This document shows, piece after piece, positions 1 to 8,630 of a stretch of DNA of 64,000 nt. The stretch comes from CAWFKW01 sp963816535 (lineage in GTDB: Bacteria; Bacteroidota; Ignavibacteria; Tepidaquicellales; OLB5). The first letter of the stretch is position 1, and the number at the start of each line of letters is the position of its first letter. The position numbers and the translations under genes are program-made. The notes beneath the pieces are model-generated. The model ran no database searches. It was not told the DNA's origin and worked only from the letters and a program-made list of their open reading frames with translations. The stretch lies in assembly GCA_963816535.1 (NCBI GenBank), contig CAWFKW010000003.1, forward strand, positions 1,054,001 through 1,118,000. Reading direction: 5' to 3'.

Positions 1-2384
1 AATAATGATACCGAACCCTGCTGGTATCTTACTATCACTCTTGCCGCTTCTTCAAACAGCTCGTCGCGCTCATCGGATTCGGAATATGATTTCTTTTTGC
101 CGGAACTAATTGAGGGTAAGTCAAACGGGCGGGTAAATCCTTTTTGTGATTTTATGTAGTCGGTAAGTTTCTCAACTTCATCGGATGTAATGTACGGACT
201 TTGAATCCTCATCGGCTTTCCAACGCCCGGCGGCAAATACAGCATATCGCCGTTGCCAAGAAGCTGGTCGGCGCCGTTCATATCAAGTATAGTACGGGAG
301 TCGATTTTTGAATTTACCAGGTAGGCTATCCTTGCCGAGAAATTCGCTTTTATAACGCCGGTGATGACGTCAACCGACGGGCGCTGAGTGGCAAGTATTA
401 AATGAATGCCAACGGCGCGCGCAAGCTGCGCAAGCCTGGCAATCGGCTCTTCAACTTCTCTTGCGGCAGTTATCATCAGGTCGGCAAGCTCGTCAATCAC
501 AACCACAATATAAGGCATCTTGCCGTGTTTTATGTTTTCATCTTCCTTAAGCTTGCCCTCTGCAAATTTTTTATTATAATCAAAAATGTTTCTTACCGTT
601 GCATTTGCAAGCCTTTCGTAGCGCTTCTCCATTTCTATCTCAAGGCTCTTGAGGGCGAGAACCGCATTCTGCGGAGTAGTAACTATTTTTTCGTCGTAAT
701 CTTTTGAAACCGCAAGGTAATGATATTTTAATTTTGAATATAAATTCAGCTCGATCTTCTTGGGATCAATTAACAGCAGTTTTAGATCTGTCGGATGCAT
801 TTTATAAAGCAGGCTTGCTAAAATAACATTTATCCCAACGCTTTTGCCAGAACCTGTTGAGCCTGCTATAAGCAGGTGGGGCATTTTTGCAAGGTCGTCA
901 ACATACACTTCGCCCGAAATAGTTTTTCCGAATGCAATCGGAAGCTGGAAACCTGAGTCGTTAAACTTCTTTGAACCGATAACGCTCTTAATTTTTACAA
1001 GCTCGGCTTTTTGGTTTGGTATTTCAACGCCTACCGTGCCTTTACCCGGGATAGGAATAATCATTCTTATTCCTTTGGCTTTCATCGCAAGGGCAATATC
1101 ATCCTCAAGGCTTTCAATGCGGCTAAGCTTAACGTCTTCGGCCGGGACCAGTTCATATAATGTTACAACGGGGCCCGGAGTGGCGATAACTTTTTCAATT
1201 TTGACGCCGAAGTTAAGCAGCTTTGCCTGAAGCAGTCTGCCATTTTCTTTAAGCTCTTCATCAGAAATTACATCCTGCGCCGCCACCGGCTCATCCAAAA
1301 GGTCAAGTCCCGGTTGTTTATATGTTTCAAGCATTTCAACCGGCAGGTTCTCATCCGCTTCTGTTCCGGCTGACTCACCTTCTGAAGAAGGTTCTGAAAC
1401 CGGAATCTTTTTAACGGGTTTTATCGCGGCATCCTGCATGCCTTCCGTAACCGGGAGAACCTTTTCAATCTCAAGCTCTTTTTCTTCAGAATCTACGTCC
1501 GCAGTAATTTTTGTTTTTGCTTCCTTTATGAGTTCGTTACCGGAGGGCCGGTTTATTTTAGTATCTTTTATAAGATGTTCTTCTTCATCGTCTTCATGCT
1601 TCGTTTTGCCCAACCTCGATCTCAGTATTTTCTCGCGTTCAAGCTGAATAGCCGAGCGGCCGCTTTCTTTAGCTTTTTCTTCCTCGCGCTTTTCTTTCAT
1701 TTCTTCAAACGAGGCCGCAAACTTTTCCTTCATACCCATGAACATGAGCTTCATTCGCGCCAGGGTTTTAACTACATCGCGGTCCAGAAGCATAAAACCA
1801 AACAGGATAAGTAAAATTATCAGAACTAAATAACCCGGGAATGCGCCAATCATTGTGTATAGAATAGAAGAAAAATACTCACCGCTTGTGCCAATAAGCC
1901 TGTAAGTAATTTTATCCGGCCCAAGAGTTTGTTTCAGCATGCCGAACAGCGATGAAGTTAATATCATCATCACCAGAAGGTAAACGCTTAACTGGAGGAT
2001 ATCCATCACCGCGCGTTTTCGTATAAGCGCCACCCCGAAAAGGAAGATCACCCCGGGTATGATCGCCGAAAAATAGCCGAATGCGCCACGCACCAATACG
2101 CCCGAAATTACAACGCCCACAATGCCAAGCCAGTTAGCGGTATTGAAGTTTGCAGTTTGGTTTTCTTTTCTGAATATTTCTCTGAAATTAAAGCCTTCAA
2201 GCTTAGACTGGTCAATATCAGAATAAGATATAACGCTTAAGATTATAAGAATGCTGAACAAGGCGAGAAAAAAGCCAAGTATCTGCTTTTTATTTACGAG
2301 AGGAAGCCCCTCTTCGTATTTTCGCGAAGAACTTTTAGATGAAGCGGGTTTTTCTCTTCTTCTCTCGCGGCCGGAACTCTTCAT
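1..2384 (-). CDS. ftsK: DNA translocase FtsK/SpoIIIE (3' end outside window)
   Basis: Double-stranded DNA pump that clears chromosome termini at the division septum. Reading down from an ATG at 2384 gives about 794 residues. They comprise a basic Ser/Arg-rich N-terminus, four or so hydrophobic membrane segments within the first 200 residues, a charged Glu/Lys-rich linker, and the FtsK motor. The motor has a Walker A motif GSTGSGKS near residue 508 and a Walker B-like VVVIDELADLM near residue 628. The window edge cuts the gene inside the C-terminal gamma winged helix (reads LFEEAARVIVRYQQGSVSLL), so roughly the last 30-45 residues are missing. The short linker is typical of this phylum. The call is firm from the motor motifs. 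comB lies upstream on the same strand with a 40-base gap. Confidence 0.96.
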   Translation of the reverse strand, partial: MKSSGRERRREKPASSKSSSRKYEEGLPLVNKKQILGFFLALFSILIILSVISYSDIDQSKLEGFNFREIFRKENQTANFNTANWLGIVGVVISGVLVRGAFGYFSAIIPGVIFLFGVALIRKRAVMDILQLSVYLLVMMILTSSLFGMLKQTLGPDKITYRLIGTSGEYFSSILYTMIGAFPGYLVLIILLILFGFMLLDRDVVKTLARMKLMFMGMKEKFAASFEEMKEKREEEKAKESGRSAIQLEREKILRSRLGKTKHEDDEEEHLIKDTKINRPSGNELIKEAKTKITADVDSEEKELEIEKVLPVTEGMQDAAIKPVKKIPVSEPSSEGESAGTEADENLPVEMLETYKQPGLDLLDEPVAAQDVISDEELKENGRLLQAKLLNFGVKIEKVIATPGPVVTLYELVPAEDVKLSRIESLEDDIALAMKAKGIRMIIPIPGKGTVGVEIPNQKAELVKIKSVIGSKKFNDSGFQLPIAFGKTISGEVYVDDLAKMPHLLIAGSTGSGKSVGINVILASLLYKMHPTDLKLLLIDPKKIELNLYSKLKYHYLAVSKDYDEKIVTTPQNAVLALKSLEIEMEKRYERLANATVRNIFDYNKKFAEGKLKEDENIKHGKMPYIVVVIDELADLMITAAREVEEPIARLAQLARAVGIHLILATQRPSVDVITGVIKANFSARIAYLVNSKIDSRTILDMNGADQLLGNGDMLYLPPGVGKPMRIQSPYITSDEVEKLTDYIKSQKGFTRPFDLPSISSGKKKSYSESDERDELFEEAARVIVRYQQGSVSL

Positions 2385-2424
2385 TTATAATGTTCTGATG
2401 ATTTTGTGCCTCTTCTCAAATTTG

Positions 2425-3252
2425 CTAAGACTTTGAAGAGGAATCGGTTCGCTGTGCGACCTTTTTCATTGTAAGCTTTGGGTCATGTTCGAAGCTCTCA
2501 ATGAGCTTTATGACGCCGTTTCTGAGTATCGGCAAAGCTGAACTTACATCAACCTTTGCGCATTCCGGCAGGTCGTCGCCATAACCATTCTCAATAAGGA
2601 ATCTGCCGTGTTCCGATTCCTGCATCATCTTAAGAAGGTGAAGCTTATATGTTGAATAAAGTTTAGAAGCTCCCAAAGCAGAATCAGAAAGTTTATAATT
2701 AACCAGCGTGTTATCTTTTGTAAGCTTTGATATGAGCATGCCTGCGCATACCGTATCTTCAAGACTGAACTCGCCCTGTTTGCCTGCACAGAGGATAATA
2801 AAATCTTCGTTGAGATGCGTAATGTATTCCTCAACCCGGGACATGTTAGCAAAGCCCAGAACTACGCAGTTCCTTGCAAACTTTGATTTCATCAGCGCCG
2901 GCGCGCCATTAGTGCTGCTGAATATCAGCGTTTTACCGTTTACAATTTCGGGAATATATTCTTTAACGGCATTCCCCAGGTTAAAGCCTTCGATTATCCT
3001 GCCATTGCGCTCGCCGCAAAGCAGGGCCTGGCCCTGCGAGTTTCTTCCGATCAGCCCGGCCGTGGCAACGTCTTCCGTCGGGATTATTTCTTTGGCCCCG
3101 TTTGTGAGGCCCATTACCATTGTGGTTGACGACCTGAGTACGTCTATTACAACAACATTTTTATCTTTTAGATCAAGCGCCGATTCAACATGCTTGTGAG
3201 TAAAATACAGGTTTATCTTCAAATCTGTTCTCTCCGTAGAATATAACTCCAT
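2425..3252 (-). CDS. comB: 2-phosphosulfolactate phosphatase, ComB family
   Basis: ComB hydrolyses 2-phosphosulfolactate to sulfolactate. The enzyme is known from coenzyme M synthesis in archaea, but it is widespread in bacteria, where the pathway is less clear. The 275 residues show the family blocks in order: VVVIDVLRSSTT near residue 35, CGERNGR near 80, FSSTNGAPAL near 112, and LEDTVCAGML near 165. The gene follows gcvT by 10 bases on the same strand, so the two are probably co-transcribed. No clear Shine-Dalgarno precedes the ATG, which is common in Bacteroidota. The family assignment is strong. The physiological role here is inferred only, since no other sulfolactate gene is in view. 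Confidence 0.9.
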   Translation of the reverse strand: MELYSTERTDLKINLYFTHKHVESALDLKDKNVVVIDVLRSSTTMVMGLTNGAKEIIPTEDVATAGLIGRNSQGQALLCGERNGRIIEGFNLGNAVKEYIPEIVNGKTLIFSSTNGAPALMKSKFARNCVVLGFANMSRVEEYITHLNEDFIILCAGKQGEFSLEDTVCAGMLISKLTKDNTLVNYKLSDSALGASKLYSTYKLHLLKMMQESEHGRFLIENGYGDDLPECAKVDVSSALPILRNGVIKLIESFEHDPKLTMKKVAQRTDSSSKS

Positions 3253-3262
3253 TTTTAAGTAT

Positions 3263-4357
3263 TTAGTTTTTTGAAATAAAAGGAATATTTACTATTTCTG
3301 AATCAACAAAATCGTTTCTGATCTTTATTTTTATGATATTGCCTGTTTTAGCCTCGGCAACATCAACGTAACCCAGCCCGATGTTCTTGCTCAGCACAGG
3401 CGACGGCCCGCCGCTGGTAACATGACCGATCTTCTTATTATCTTTGCTGTATATTTCAAATTCATGGCGCGCAACAGGACGGCCCTCAAGCACAAATCCG
3501 GAAAGCTTTCTGCTGACCCCGTTTTTGAGTTCTGACATTATTTTCGATTTGCCGTTAAACTCGCCCTTATCAGGCTTGGTGATCCAGCCTAGTCCGGCTT
3601 CTATTGTATTGGTAGTTTTATCAATATCGTTGCCGTATAAACAATAACCTGCTTCAAGCCTAAGCGTATCCCTCGCTCCGAGCCCAATTGGTTTAATATT
3701 AAATTCTTTGCCCGCGTCAAAAATTGCGTTCCAAAGTTTTTCGGACGAAGTTTTATCAGAGCCGACATAGATTTCGAAACAGACTTTCTCGCCTGTGTAG
3801 CCCGTTCTCGAAATTATAGCGTCTAGTCCCGCGACTTTGCCCTCTTTAAAAGTATAATATTTCATTTCAGCCAGGTTTGTATCTGTGAGCTTTTGCAGGG
3901 TCGGTAGTGAATTCCTCCCCTGAACGGCAAGAAGCGAAAAATCATCGCTTCGGTTCGAGAGCTGAACGTCAAACCCATTTTTATTCTTTTCAAACCATGC
4001 GAAATCTTTTTCAATGTTAGATGCGTTTACAACAATCATAAAAAAATCGCTGTAGCCGTAAACCAGAAGGTCGTCCACAACGCCTCCGTCTTCATAACAG
4101 GCGGCTGAATATTGCACTTTCCCTTTTACTAATTTTGATGCGTCGTTTGTCGTAACTTTCTGAACGAATGCAAGAGCATCTTTGCCTTTAACAAAGAACT
4201 CGCCCATATGCGATACGTCGAACACGCCGACTGAGTTTCTGACAGCCATGTGCTCGGCGATAATTCCTTCGTATTGAACCGGCATTTCAAATCCGGCGAA
4301 ATCAACTATTTTCGCTCCAAGAGCTTTGTGTATATCGTAAAAAGCTGTACGTTTCAT
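3263..4357 (-). CDS. gcvT: Glycine cleavage system T protein (aminomethyltransferase)
   Basis: The T protein transfers the aminomethyl group carried by lipoylated H protein to tetrahydrofolate, releasing ammonia and methylene-THF. The 364-residue length is normal. It starts MKRTAFYDIHKALGAKIVDF and contains GVFDVSHMGEF (about residue 43), the SRTGYTGE folate-binding block (about 190), and the C-terminal VTSGGPSPVLSKNIGLGYV block typical of GcvT. The other glycine cleavage genes (gcvH, gcvP) are not in the window. It is preceded by the HicB-like gene with a 9-base gap and followed by comB. Confidence 0.97.
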   Translation of the reverse strand: MKRTAFYDIHKALGAKIVDFAGFEMPVQYEGIIAEHMAVRNSVGVFDVSHMGEFFVKGKDALAFVQKVTTNDASKLVKGKVQYSAACYEDGGVVDDLLVYGYSDFFMIVVNASNIEKDFAWFEKNKNGFDVQLSNRSDDFSLLAVQGRNSLPTLQKLTDTNLAEMKYYTFKEGKVAGLDAIISRTGYTGEKVCFEIYVGSDKTSSEKLWNAIFDAGKEFNIKPIGLGARDTLRLEAGYCLYGNDIDKTTNTIEAGLGWITKPDKGEFNGKSKIMSELKNGVSRKLSGFVLEGRPVARHEFEIYSKDNKKIGHVTSGGPSPVLSKNIGLGYVDVAEAKTGNIIKIKIRNDFVDSEIVNIPFISKN

Positions 4358-4366
4358 GATGTTAAT

Positions 4367-4633
4367 TTAAGCCATAACCTTTCTTTTTCTTACTAATTTT
4401 CTTTTCTCCGGATTTTTCACCGGTGGTTTTACCTTAATAAATCCAAAATTATCTGTGGGATCGGGGATCTTTTCTCCATCTAATACCATTCCTTCGATAT
4501 GAAACTCAATTGCTTCCTGTATATTTTTCGCAATTTCTTTTCTTGATTTACCTTTACTAATGCATCCGGGCAAATCGGGCATATAAGCGCTGAAATTGTT
4601 TTTCCCTTTCTCAATAATATACAGATACTTCAT
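4367..4633 (-). CDS. HicB-like antitoxin-family protein (orphan)
   Basis: Small protein of the HicB family: a partial RNase H-like fold of the kind found in type II toxin-antitoxin antitoxins and in stand-alone proteins. From the ATG at 4633 it reads MKYLYIIEKG and then YMPDLPGCISKGKSRKEIAKNIQEA in two blocks, the classical HicB signature of a Pro-Asp-Leu-Pro-Gly-Cys turn followed by an amphipathic helix. A TTG at 4651 would add six residues, but the ATG fits the family start and has AGGA close upstream. The C-terminus is strongly basic (KRKLVRKRK) instead of carrying the usual DNA-binding RHH or HTH domain. No HicA-sized toxin gene lies on either side, so a toxin-antitoxin role is doubtful. 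Confidence 0.8.
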   Translation of the reverse strand: MKYLYIIEKGKNNFSAYMPDLPGCISKGKSRKEIAKNIQEAIEFHIEGMVLDGEKIPDPTDNFGFIKVKPPVKNPEKRKLVRKRKVMA

Positions 4634-4694
4634 ATTCCTGTTTTGCTTCAAATGACATCTTAAAGTTTTCTTAAATCACGAACTTTCACATCAA

Positions 4695-5345
4695 CTACTC
4701 AGCGTTATTTTTCTTCCAATCGCTTAAAAATTTATCCAGTCCGATATCCGTCAGCGGGTGTTTGATAAGTAATTCGATAACCTTATACGGCATAGTGCAT
4801 ATATCGGCGCCAAGCAGACATGCTTCGACAAAATGCATGGGGTGCCTGATGCTCGCAACCAGGATTTCGGTATCGTAACCGTAGTTCCCGTATATCTGCA
4901 CAATTTCCTCGATCAGCTGCATGCCCGATTGTGAAATATCATCAAGCCTGCCTATAAAAGGACTTATGAATGACGCGCCGGCTTTAGCCGCCAAAACCGC
5001 CTGGGAAGGAGAAAAACAAAGCGTGACGTTTGTTTTAATACCTTCTTCGGAAAAGGTCTTAACCGCCTTCAATCCCTCTTTAATAAGAGGAACTTTAACG
5101 TAAATGTTAGGCGCTATTTTTGAAAATTCCCTTCCTTCTTTCAGAATTCCGTCATAGTCGGTAGAAATTACTTCCGCGCTCACCGGTCCGGCAACAATCT
5201 TACAGAGCTCTTCGTAAAACTTCATTGTATCTTTGATACCTTCTTTTGCCATCAAAGACGGATTTGTTGTTATCCCGTCTAAAACGCCATAGCTGGCAGC
5301 CTCTTTTATTTCAGTAAGATTGGCTGTATCGACGAATATTTTCAT
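4695..5345 (-). CDS. fsa: Transaldolase-like fructose-6-phosphate aldolase
   Basis: Short-form transaldolase (TalC/FSA subfamily), a TIM-barrel Schiff-base aldolase acting on C3 and C6 sugar phosphates. The 216-residue length fits this subfamily and not the roughly 315-residue classical transaldolase. Visible blocks are MKIFVDTANLTEI at the N-terminus, GVLDGITTNPSLMAKEG, the Schiff-base lysine in NIYVKVPLIKEG (about residue 83), TNVTLCFSPSQA, and SPFIGRLDD. FSA and TalC are hard to tell apart by sequence, so it may act as a real transaldolase in the pentose phosphate pathway. It stands as a single gene between an orphan HicB gene and a repeat cluster. Confidence 0.94.
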   Translation of the reverse strand: MKIFVDTANLTEIKEAASYGVLDGITTNPSLMAKEGIKDTMKFYEELCKIVAGPVSAEVISTDYDGILKEGREFSKIAPNIYVKVPLIKEGLKAVKTFSEEGIKTNVTLCFSPSQAVLAAKAGASFISPFIGRLDDISQSGMQLIEEIVQIYGNYGYDTEILVASIRHPMHFVEACLLGADICTMPYKVIELLIKHPLTDIGLDKFLSDWKKNNAE

Positions 5346-5417
5346 AGATTTTACTTTACTTATTTAATTTAAGCGTAAATATAGCAATATTAAAAAGTCA
5401 TATCAATTTAATAAATG

Positions 5418-5588
5418 CGCCCCTAACGCCACGCACCTGCCTGCTGCAGGCTGGCCATAGGCAAGCTTCCCTCTTCCCAAAGAGAGAGGGGGTGACACGC
5501 TAATTAACCGGCAACATAGATTTAGTATCATTTTTATTGCCCCTCTCCTTGCAGGAGAGGGGCTGGGGGTAAGGCAATGGCAATAAAA
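5418..5588. repeat. Intergenic palindrome cluster downstream of VWA gene
   Basis: The 309-base gap 5346-5654 has no gene and is mostly nested inverted repeats. An element at 5418-5503 holds a CCTGCCTGC/GCAGGC-type hairpin (5436-5456) and a CCCTCT...AGAGGG stem. A second element spans 5532-5588: an outer 10-bp stem (TTTTATTGCC at 5532-5541 with GGCAATAAAA at 5579-5588) encloses a perfect 10-bp hairpin, CCCCTCTCCT (5540-5549) with AGGAGAGGGG (5553-5562). It abuts directly the next palindrome at 5589. Members of the same families recur through the window. Confidence 0.85.
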
Positions 5589-5614
5589 GGGCGGACACAC
5601 AGGTCCGCCCCTAC
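5589..5614 (-). terminator. GGCGGAC hairpin, likely terminator of VWA gene
   Basis: Perfect hairpin with arms GGGCGGAC and GTCCGCCC around a six-base loop. On the minus strand it is followed by TTTTATT, so it reads as a rho-independent terminator 41 bases past the stop of the VWA gene. The same 26-base sequence occurs in inverted orientation at 7159-7184, and the hairpin recurs at 47725-47745. Confidence 0.7.
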
Positions 5615-5654
5615 AAAATCATTTTGCCTTTCATCTTTTTGCTTCTGTCTTTAG

Positions 5655-7070
5655 TTATTGATTTTTCTTTCTCGTATTATAGTTATCATACTTACCTGAT
5701 TTCTGCATCTCCTTCTTTTCTTCGTCAGATTTAGTATCAGCCGATTCCAAATCCTTGCCGTATTTATCCATGTTCTCAGATTGCCTTCTCATTTCAGGCG
5801 ATGGCGCAACCTGGTTCATTTGGCCGCTTAAGTAATCCTGCGCGCTCCTGATCTCACTTTTGGCCCTGTCATAATTGCCGTTATCAGCCTCCTTCAGCGC
5901 GTTTTCCATCATGTCATTGGATTCAAATACCGAAATATTCTGCACAACTGTTTCGTTATTTGACCTGTTATACTGTTCTTTGCTTGAAGTTGGCTCAACA
6001 AACTGCTCGTCATTTGATGTTACTGTTCTGAAATCAGAATTAACATCCTGGTAACTAAGCTCGCTTTCAAAATTTATCTTCCTGTCGATCTTTTTCCTGA
6101 CGAGGAATTTAACCAGCACTGATTTTGTCTGCTGTGCAAATACATCTTTAAAATCTATTGAGATCTCGTTGCCGGATATGTCATATGGGTAGCCAAATAC
6201 TTTGTTTAACATCAGGTATTCATCGGGAAATCTTATCTTAATTTTCGCGCCCTGGCCAACCATATCATGGATTCCCCTTAGTTCAGATGCGAAAATGTCG
6301 GGTATATCCGAAGAGTTCTTGATGTAGTAATAATTCCCTTTTCCGTAATCAGCCAGATCGGTCATGAGGTTTTCGTTAAAATCATTGCCGACTCCGAATG
6401 TAGAAATCGTAATTCCGTCTCTCCTGCTTTTATCCCTGACGTCATTTGCAAGTTCGTACCTGTCGGTTATGCCGCGGTTTGCAAGTCCGTCGGTCAGAAG
6501 GAATACTCTGTTAACATAGCCTCTTGAATAAGACCTATCCACCTGAGAGTATCCTTCGAACATTCCGTCGCTGAGGTCGGTGAATCCGCCCGGCTTAATG
6601 TGAGAAACTTTATCCCTTAGATCGTATTTATCGTTTACAATCCCCGAACGCTGCAGCACTTCAACGTTATCGTCATACACAACAACGGAAACATAATCAT
6701 CCCTGCCGACTTCATCTATAATATAGTCAACAGCTCTTTTAACATAATCCAGTTTGTTTTTCTCAGCCATAGAACCGCTTTTATCGATAACTATAGCAAT
6801 ATTGAGCGGCGTTCGCTCTCTTGCGTTCTCCACCGCATCTGCATGGAGATCAACATACAGGTACACATAATCATTATCATAATAATATTGGTTATCTACG
6901 CCGGTGGAAAAGTGGATGGGGCCATCGCCTGACATTTTTTTAGGAACGGAAATGGTTTGGATGCCTTTTTTCTGTTCAGGTTTTGAAAAAATTCCCGACA
7001 CTGATAATACCGCTATAATGAAAAAGAAAGAAATGAATAAAACTAGTGGAAGTTTACTGTGATTTTTCAT
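5655..7070 (-). CDS. VWA-domain protein, membrane-anchored
   Basis: Envelope protein with a von Willebrand factor type A domain. Residues 8-27 are hydrophobic (signal anchor or signal peptide), so the rest is periplasmic or exported. The VWA domain covers about residues 88-260 and has a complete metal-ion-dependent adhesion site: DKSGS (96-100), Thr164 in GGFTDLSDG, and Asp194 in LLTDGLANRG. It is followed by a beta-rich region resembling the YfbK/Ca-activated-channel type, then a helical charged C-terminus (about 380-471) with TPR-like spacing (NALKEADNGNYDRAKSEI). The role is unknown; VWA proteins usually bind partner proteins. The gene is alone on its strand and is bracketed by perfect 26-base inverted copies of the GGCGGAC hairpin at 5589 and 7159. 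Confidence 0.88.
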   Translation of the reverse strand: MKNHSKLPLVLFISFFFIIAVLSVSGIFSKPEQKKGIQTISVPKKMSGDGPIHFSTGVDNQYYYDNDYVYLYVDLHADAVENARERTPLNIAIVIDKSGSMAEKNKLDYVKRAVDYIIDEVGRDDYVSVVVYDDNVEVLQRSGIVNDKYDLRDKVSHIKPGGFTDLSDGMFEGYSQVDRSYSRGYVNRVFLLTDGLANRGITDRYELANDVRDKSRRDGITISTFGVGNDFNENLMTDLADYGKGNYYYIKNSSDIPDIFASELRGIHDMVGQGAKIKIRFPDEYLMLNKVFGYPYDISGNEISIDFKDVFAQQTKSVLVKFLVRKKIDRKINFESELSYQDVNSDFRTVTSNDEQFVEPTSSKEQYNRSNNETVVQNISVFESNDMMENALKEADNGNYDRAKSEIRSAQDYLSGQMNQVAPSPEMRRQSENMDKYGKDLESADTKSDEEKKEMQKSGKYDNYNTRKKNQ

Positions 7071-7158
7071 AGGCTTACAGATTAAGTTAGAAAGTCTGTT
7101 TCTTTTACTCTATTTATAAGCTTTTTGTTCCGGAAAGATTTGCTTTGCTGTATCTTCT

Positions 7159-7184
7159 GTAGGGGCGGACCTGTGTGTCCGCCC
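7159..7184 (+). repeat. GGCGGAC hairpin, second copy
   Basis: Exact reverse-orientation copy of the 26-base element at 5589-5614: GTAG followed by the GGGCGGAC/GTCCGCCC hairpin with its asymmetric CTGTGT loop. Here no T-run follows on either strand, so it is less terminator-like. With the other copy it brackets the VWA gene as an inverted pair. Confidence 0.85.
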
Positions 7185-7537
7185 AAATTGATATACCTCA
7201 CCCGGCCCGCCTTTGGCGGGCGCCCCCTCTCCCAAACGGAGAGGGGCTGTACTAGATTGTATTGATATAAATAAATAGCGCCGACATTTATGTCGGGGAT
7301 TGCGGATTATAGCAAAAAACGGCTTCAGCCGATAAATACAGATTAACGGCTAAAGCCAAACATATTAATATCTTTTTATCCACCACCTGAAGGTCGTGGC
7401 AACAAAAAAATTAGATACAAAATTCGTGCCGCCTGCCTCCGGCAGTCAGGATTAGCTAACGTAAGTCCGAGCCTGCCCGGACGCTCGGAGCAGCGCTCCG
7501 AGTTAAAGAAAAGAGTTAGGGTGAAATAATGATTCTG

Positions 7538-7578
7538 TTCTTAGGAGTGCGCTGACAGTGTCAGCGCACTCCTAAGAA
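7538..7578. repeat. 41-bp perfect palindrome with 1-base centre
   Basis: Left arm 7538-7557 and right arm 7559-7578 are perfect reverse complements over 20 bp, with a single G between them at 7558. The core is GGAGTGCGCTGACA/TGTCAGCGCACTCC. It lies downstream of the DUF2752 operon (minus strand) and upstream of the VWA gene, so it could act as a terminator or a cruciform site. Confidence 0.88.
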
Positions 7579-7693
7579 AAAATTTAATATCTCATTTATA
7601 TCCGAACACTCGTACAGAATATTATAAAAAATTCGTGCCACGACATGGAGTCGTAGCACGAAATATCTGCCTTCTGCCTTTTCACTTTTAATT

Positions 7694-8137
7694 TCAGTGA
7701 TGTCCATATAAAATATTCAGCGCCCAGATAACAATTAATAATACAAGCGGAATGTACCATAACTTCCGCGCGGATTTATTAAGCTTAATCGTTTTGTTTT
7801 GCAGGCTTAAAATGAGGACGTACATTATAGCCAAACCGGAGAACAGAAAGAAGAATAATCCGGAGGGATTGTAGTAAAAACTTTCTCCTATGTGTAAATG
7901 GACGATGCTTTCCAGCGACCTTCCCATACCGCACATCGGGCACGGAACGCCCGTAAGCGTTAGCAGCGGGCAGCCGTTTGAAGATTGGATCCCGTAATGA
8001 TCAAACAGAAGCTCATAGGGATTAAAGAATGTCTGAAGAAATGATAATAATATAATGAGCAGAACTGTTATCCTTATTCTCCATGATTCTTTCGGGGTAC
8101 AGCTTTCTACAGAGAAATATTTATTGGAGCTGGGCAT
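7694..8137 (-). CDS. DUF2752 membrane protein
   Basis: Small integral membrane protein of the DUF2752 family, function unknown. The 147 residues have about three hydrophobic segments (about 19-38, 82-102, 124-143). The diagnostic block GCPLLTLTGVPCPMCGMGRS lies near residues 56-75 and carries three conserved cysteines (GCP, PCPMCG), presumably a metal site or redox pair at the membrane surface. It is the last gene of a three-gene minus-strand operon. It overlaps the upstream membrane gene by 17 bases, which points to translational coupling. Family recognition is good; the role is not known. Confidence 0.85.
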   Translation of the reverse strand: MPSSNKYFSVESCTPKESWRIRITVLLIILLSFLQTFFNPYELLFDHYGIQSSNGCPLLTLTGVPCPMCGMGRSLESIVHLHIGESFYYNPSGLFFFLFSGLAIMYVLILSLQNKTIKLNKSARKLWYIPLVLLIVIWALNILYGHH

Positions 8138-8630
8138 TCTTTTTCTTTCCCGCTACCGAAACAGTAAGCAATCCGCCGACGGCTCCGAAGATAGGGTAGA
8201 GAATAATATCAATAACAAGCGTTATGAGGGTAAGAGTTATACTGAACCCGTTTTTGCTGTATTCGTCGGATATTCTCCTTAAGAACTCTTCGGCGTTAGG
8301 CGGAAGGCTGAATCCTTGCTGGTCAAATATCCTGTATATCTCAGGGATCGGGTTTTGCTTTATCAGCATTGATAAAAGAGTTGTGAACACAACAACTATT
8401 ATTGCCGCAAGAAAGCCTGAAAGAATCCCGATAGCCGCGCCGTCTTTATACTGGATAACTTCGCCTGTCTTTTTGAGCTGGTTATTATAATATACTGCGC
8501 CTGCGACTCCGCCCGCGACAATACCCGCGCAGCAGCCGAGATTAACAAAATTCAAAACGGGAACGACCGCTATAACGATCATTACAACGGAGCCCAGCAT
8601 GACAGGAGCGAATTTACTTGGATGCTGCAT
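8121..8630 (-). CDS. Four-helix membrane protein, unrecognised family
   Basis: I do not recognise the family with certainty; DUF4199-like proteins of Bacteroidota are the closest in appearance. The 169 residues show four hydrophobic segments: residues 9-29, a Gly/Ala-rich stretch 31-48 (LGCCAGIVAGGVAGAVYY), 66-90 and 130-160. A short polar loop (about 95-128) lies between the third and fourth. A YKDGAAIGILSGFLAA block precedes TM3. It sits in the middle of an operon with DUF2085 (upstream, 17-base overlap) and DUF2752 (downstream, 17-base overlap), so the three products probably act together in the membrane. Confidence 0.75.
   Translation of the reverse strand: MQHPSKFAPVMLGSVVMIVIAVVPVLNFVNLGCCAGIVAGGVAGAVYYNNQLKKTGEVIQYKDGAAIGILSGFLAAIIVVVFTTLLSMLIKQNPIPEIYRIFDQQGFSLPPNAEEFLRRISDEYSKNGFSITLTLITLVIDIILYPIFGAVGGLLTVSVAGKKKNAQLQ

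Larger units (their letters stand above)
7071..7693. repeat. Dense palindromic repeat cluster, no gene
   Basis: This 623-base gap carries no credible gene, but at least eight distinct inverted repeats sit almost end to end. They are: GGGCGGAC hairpin 7163-7184; GCCCGCC/GGCGGGC 7205-7221 next to CCCCTCTCC/GGAGAGGGG 7224-7246; CCGACA/TGTCGG 7281-7296; paired CGGCT/AGCCG and GGCT/AGCC near 7319-7357; CCACC/GGTGG-like 7380-7400; CTGCC/GGCAG 7433-7445; CTCGGAGC/GCTCCGAG 7483-7502; a 41-base palindrome 7538-7578; and TTCGTGC/GCACGAA with an inner stem 7630-7662. The heptamer-based string TCTGCCTTCTGCCTT ends the stretch (7666-7680). Confidence 0.88.

Noticed and set aside
4367..4694. HicAB toxin-antitoxin module
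   Set aside because: Only a HicB-like protein is present; there is no HicA-sized double-stranded-RNA-binding frame on either side.
5418..7693. CRISPR array suggested by repeated hairpins
   Set aside because: The repeats differ from one another, lack regular spacing and unique spacers of constant length, and no cas gene is nearby.
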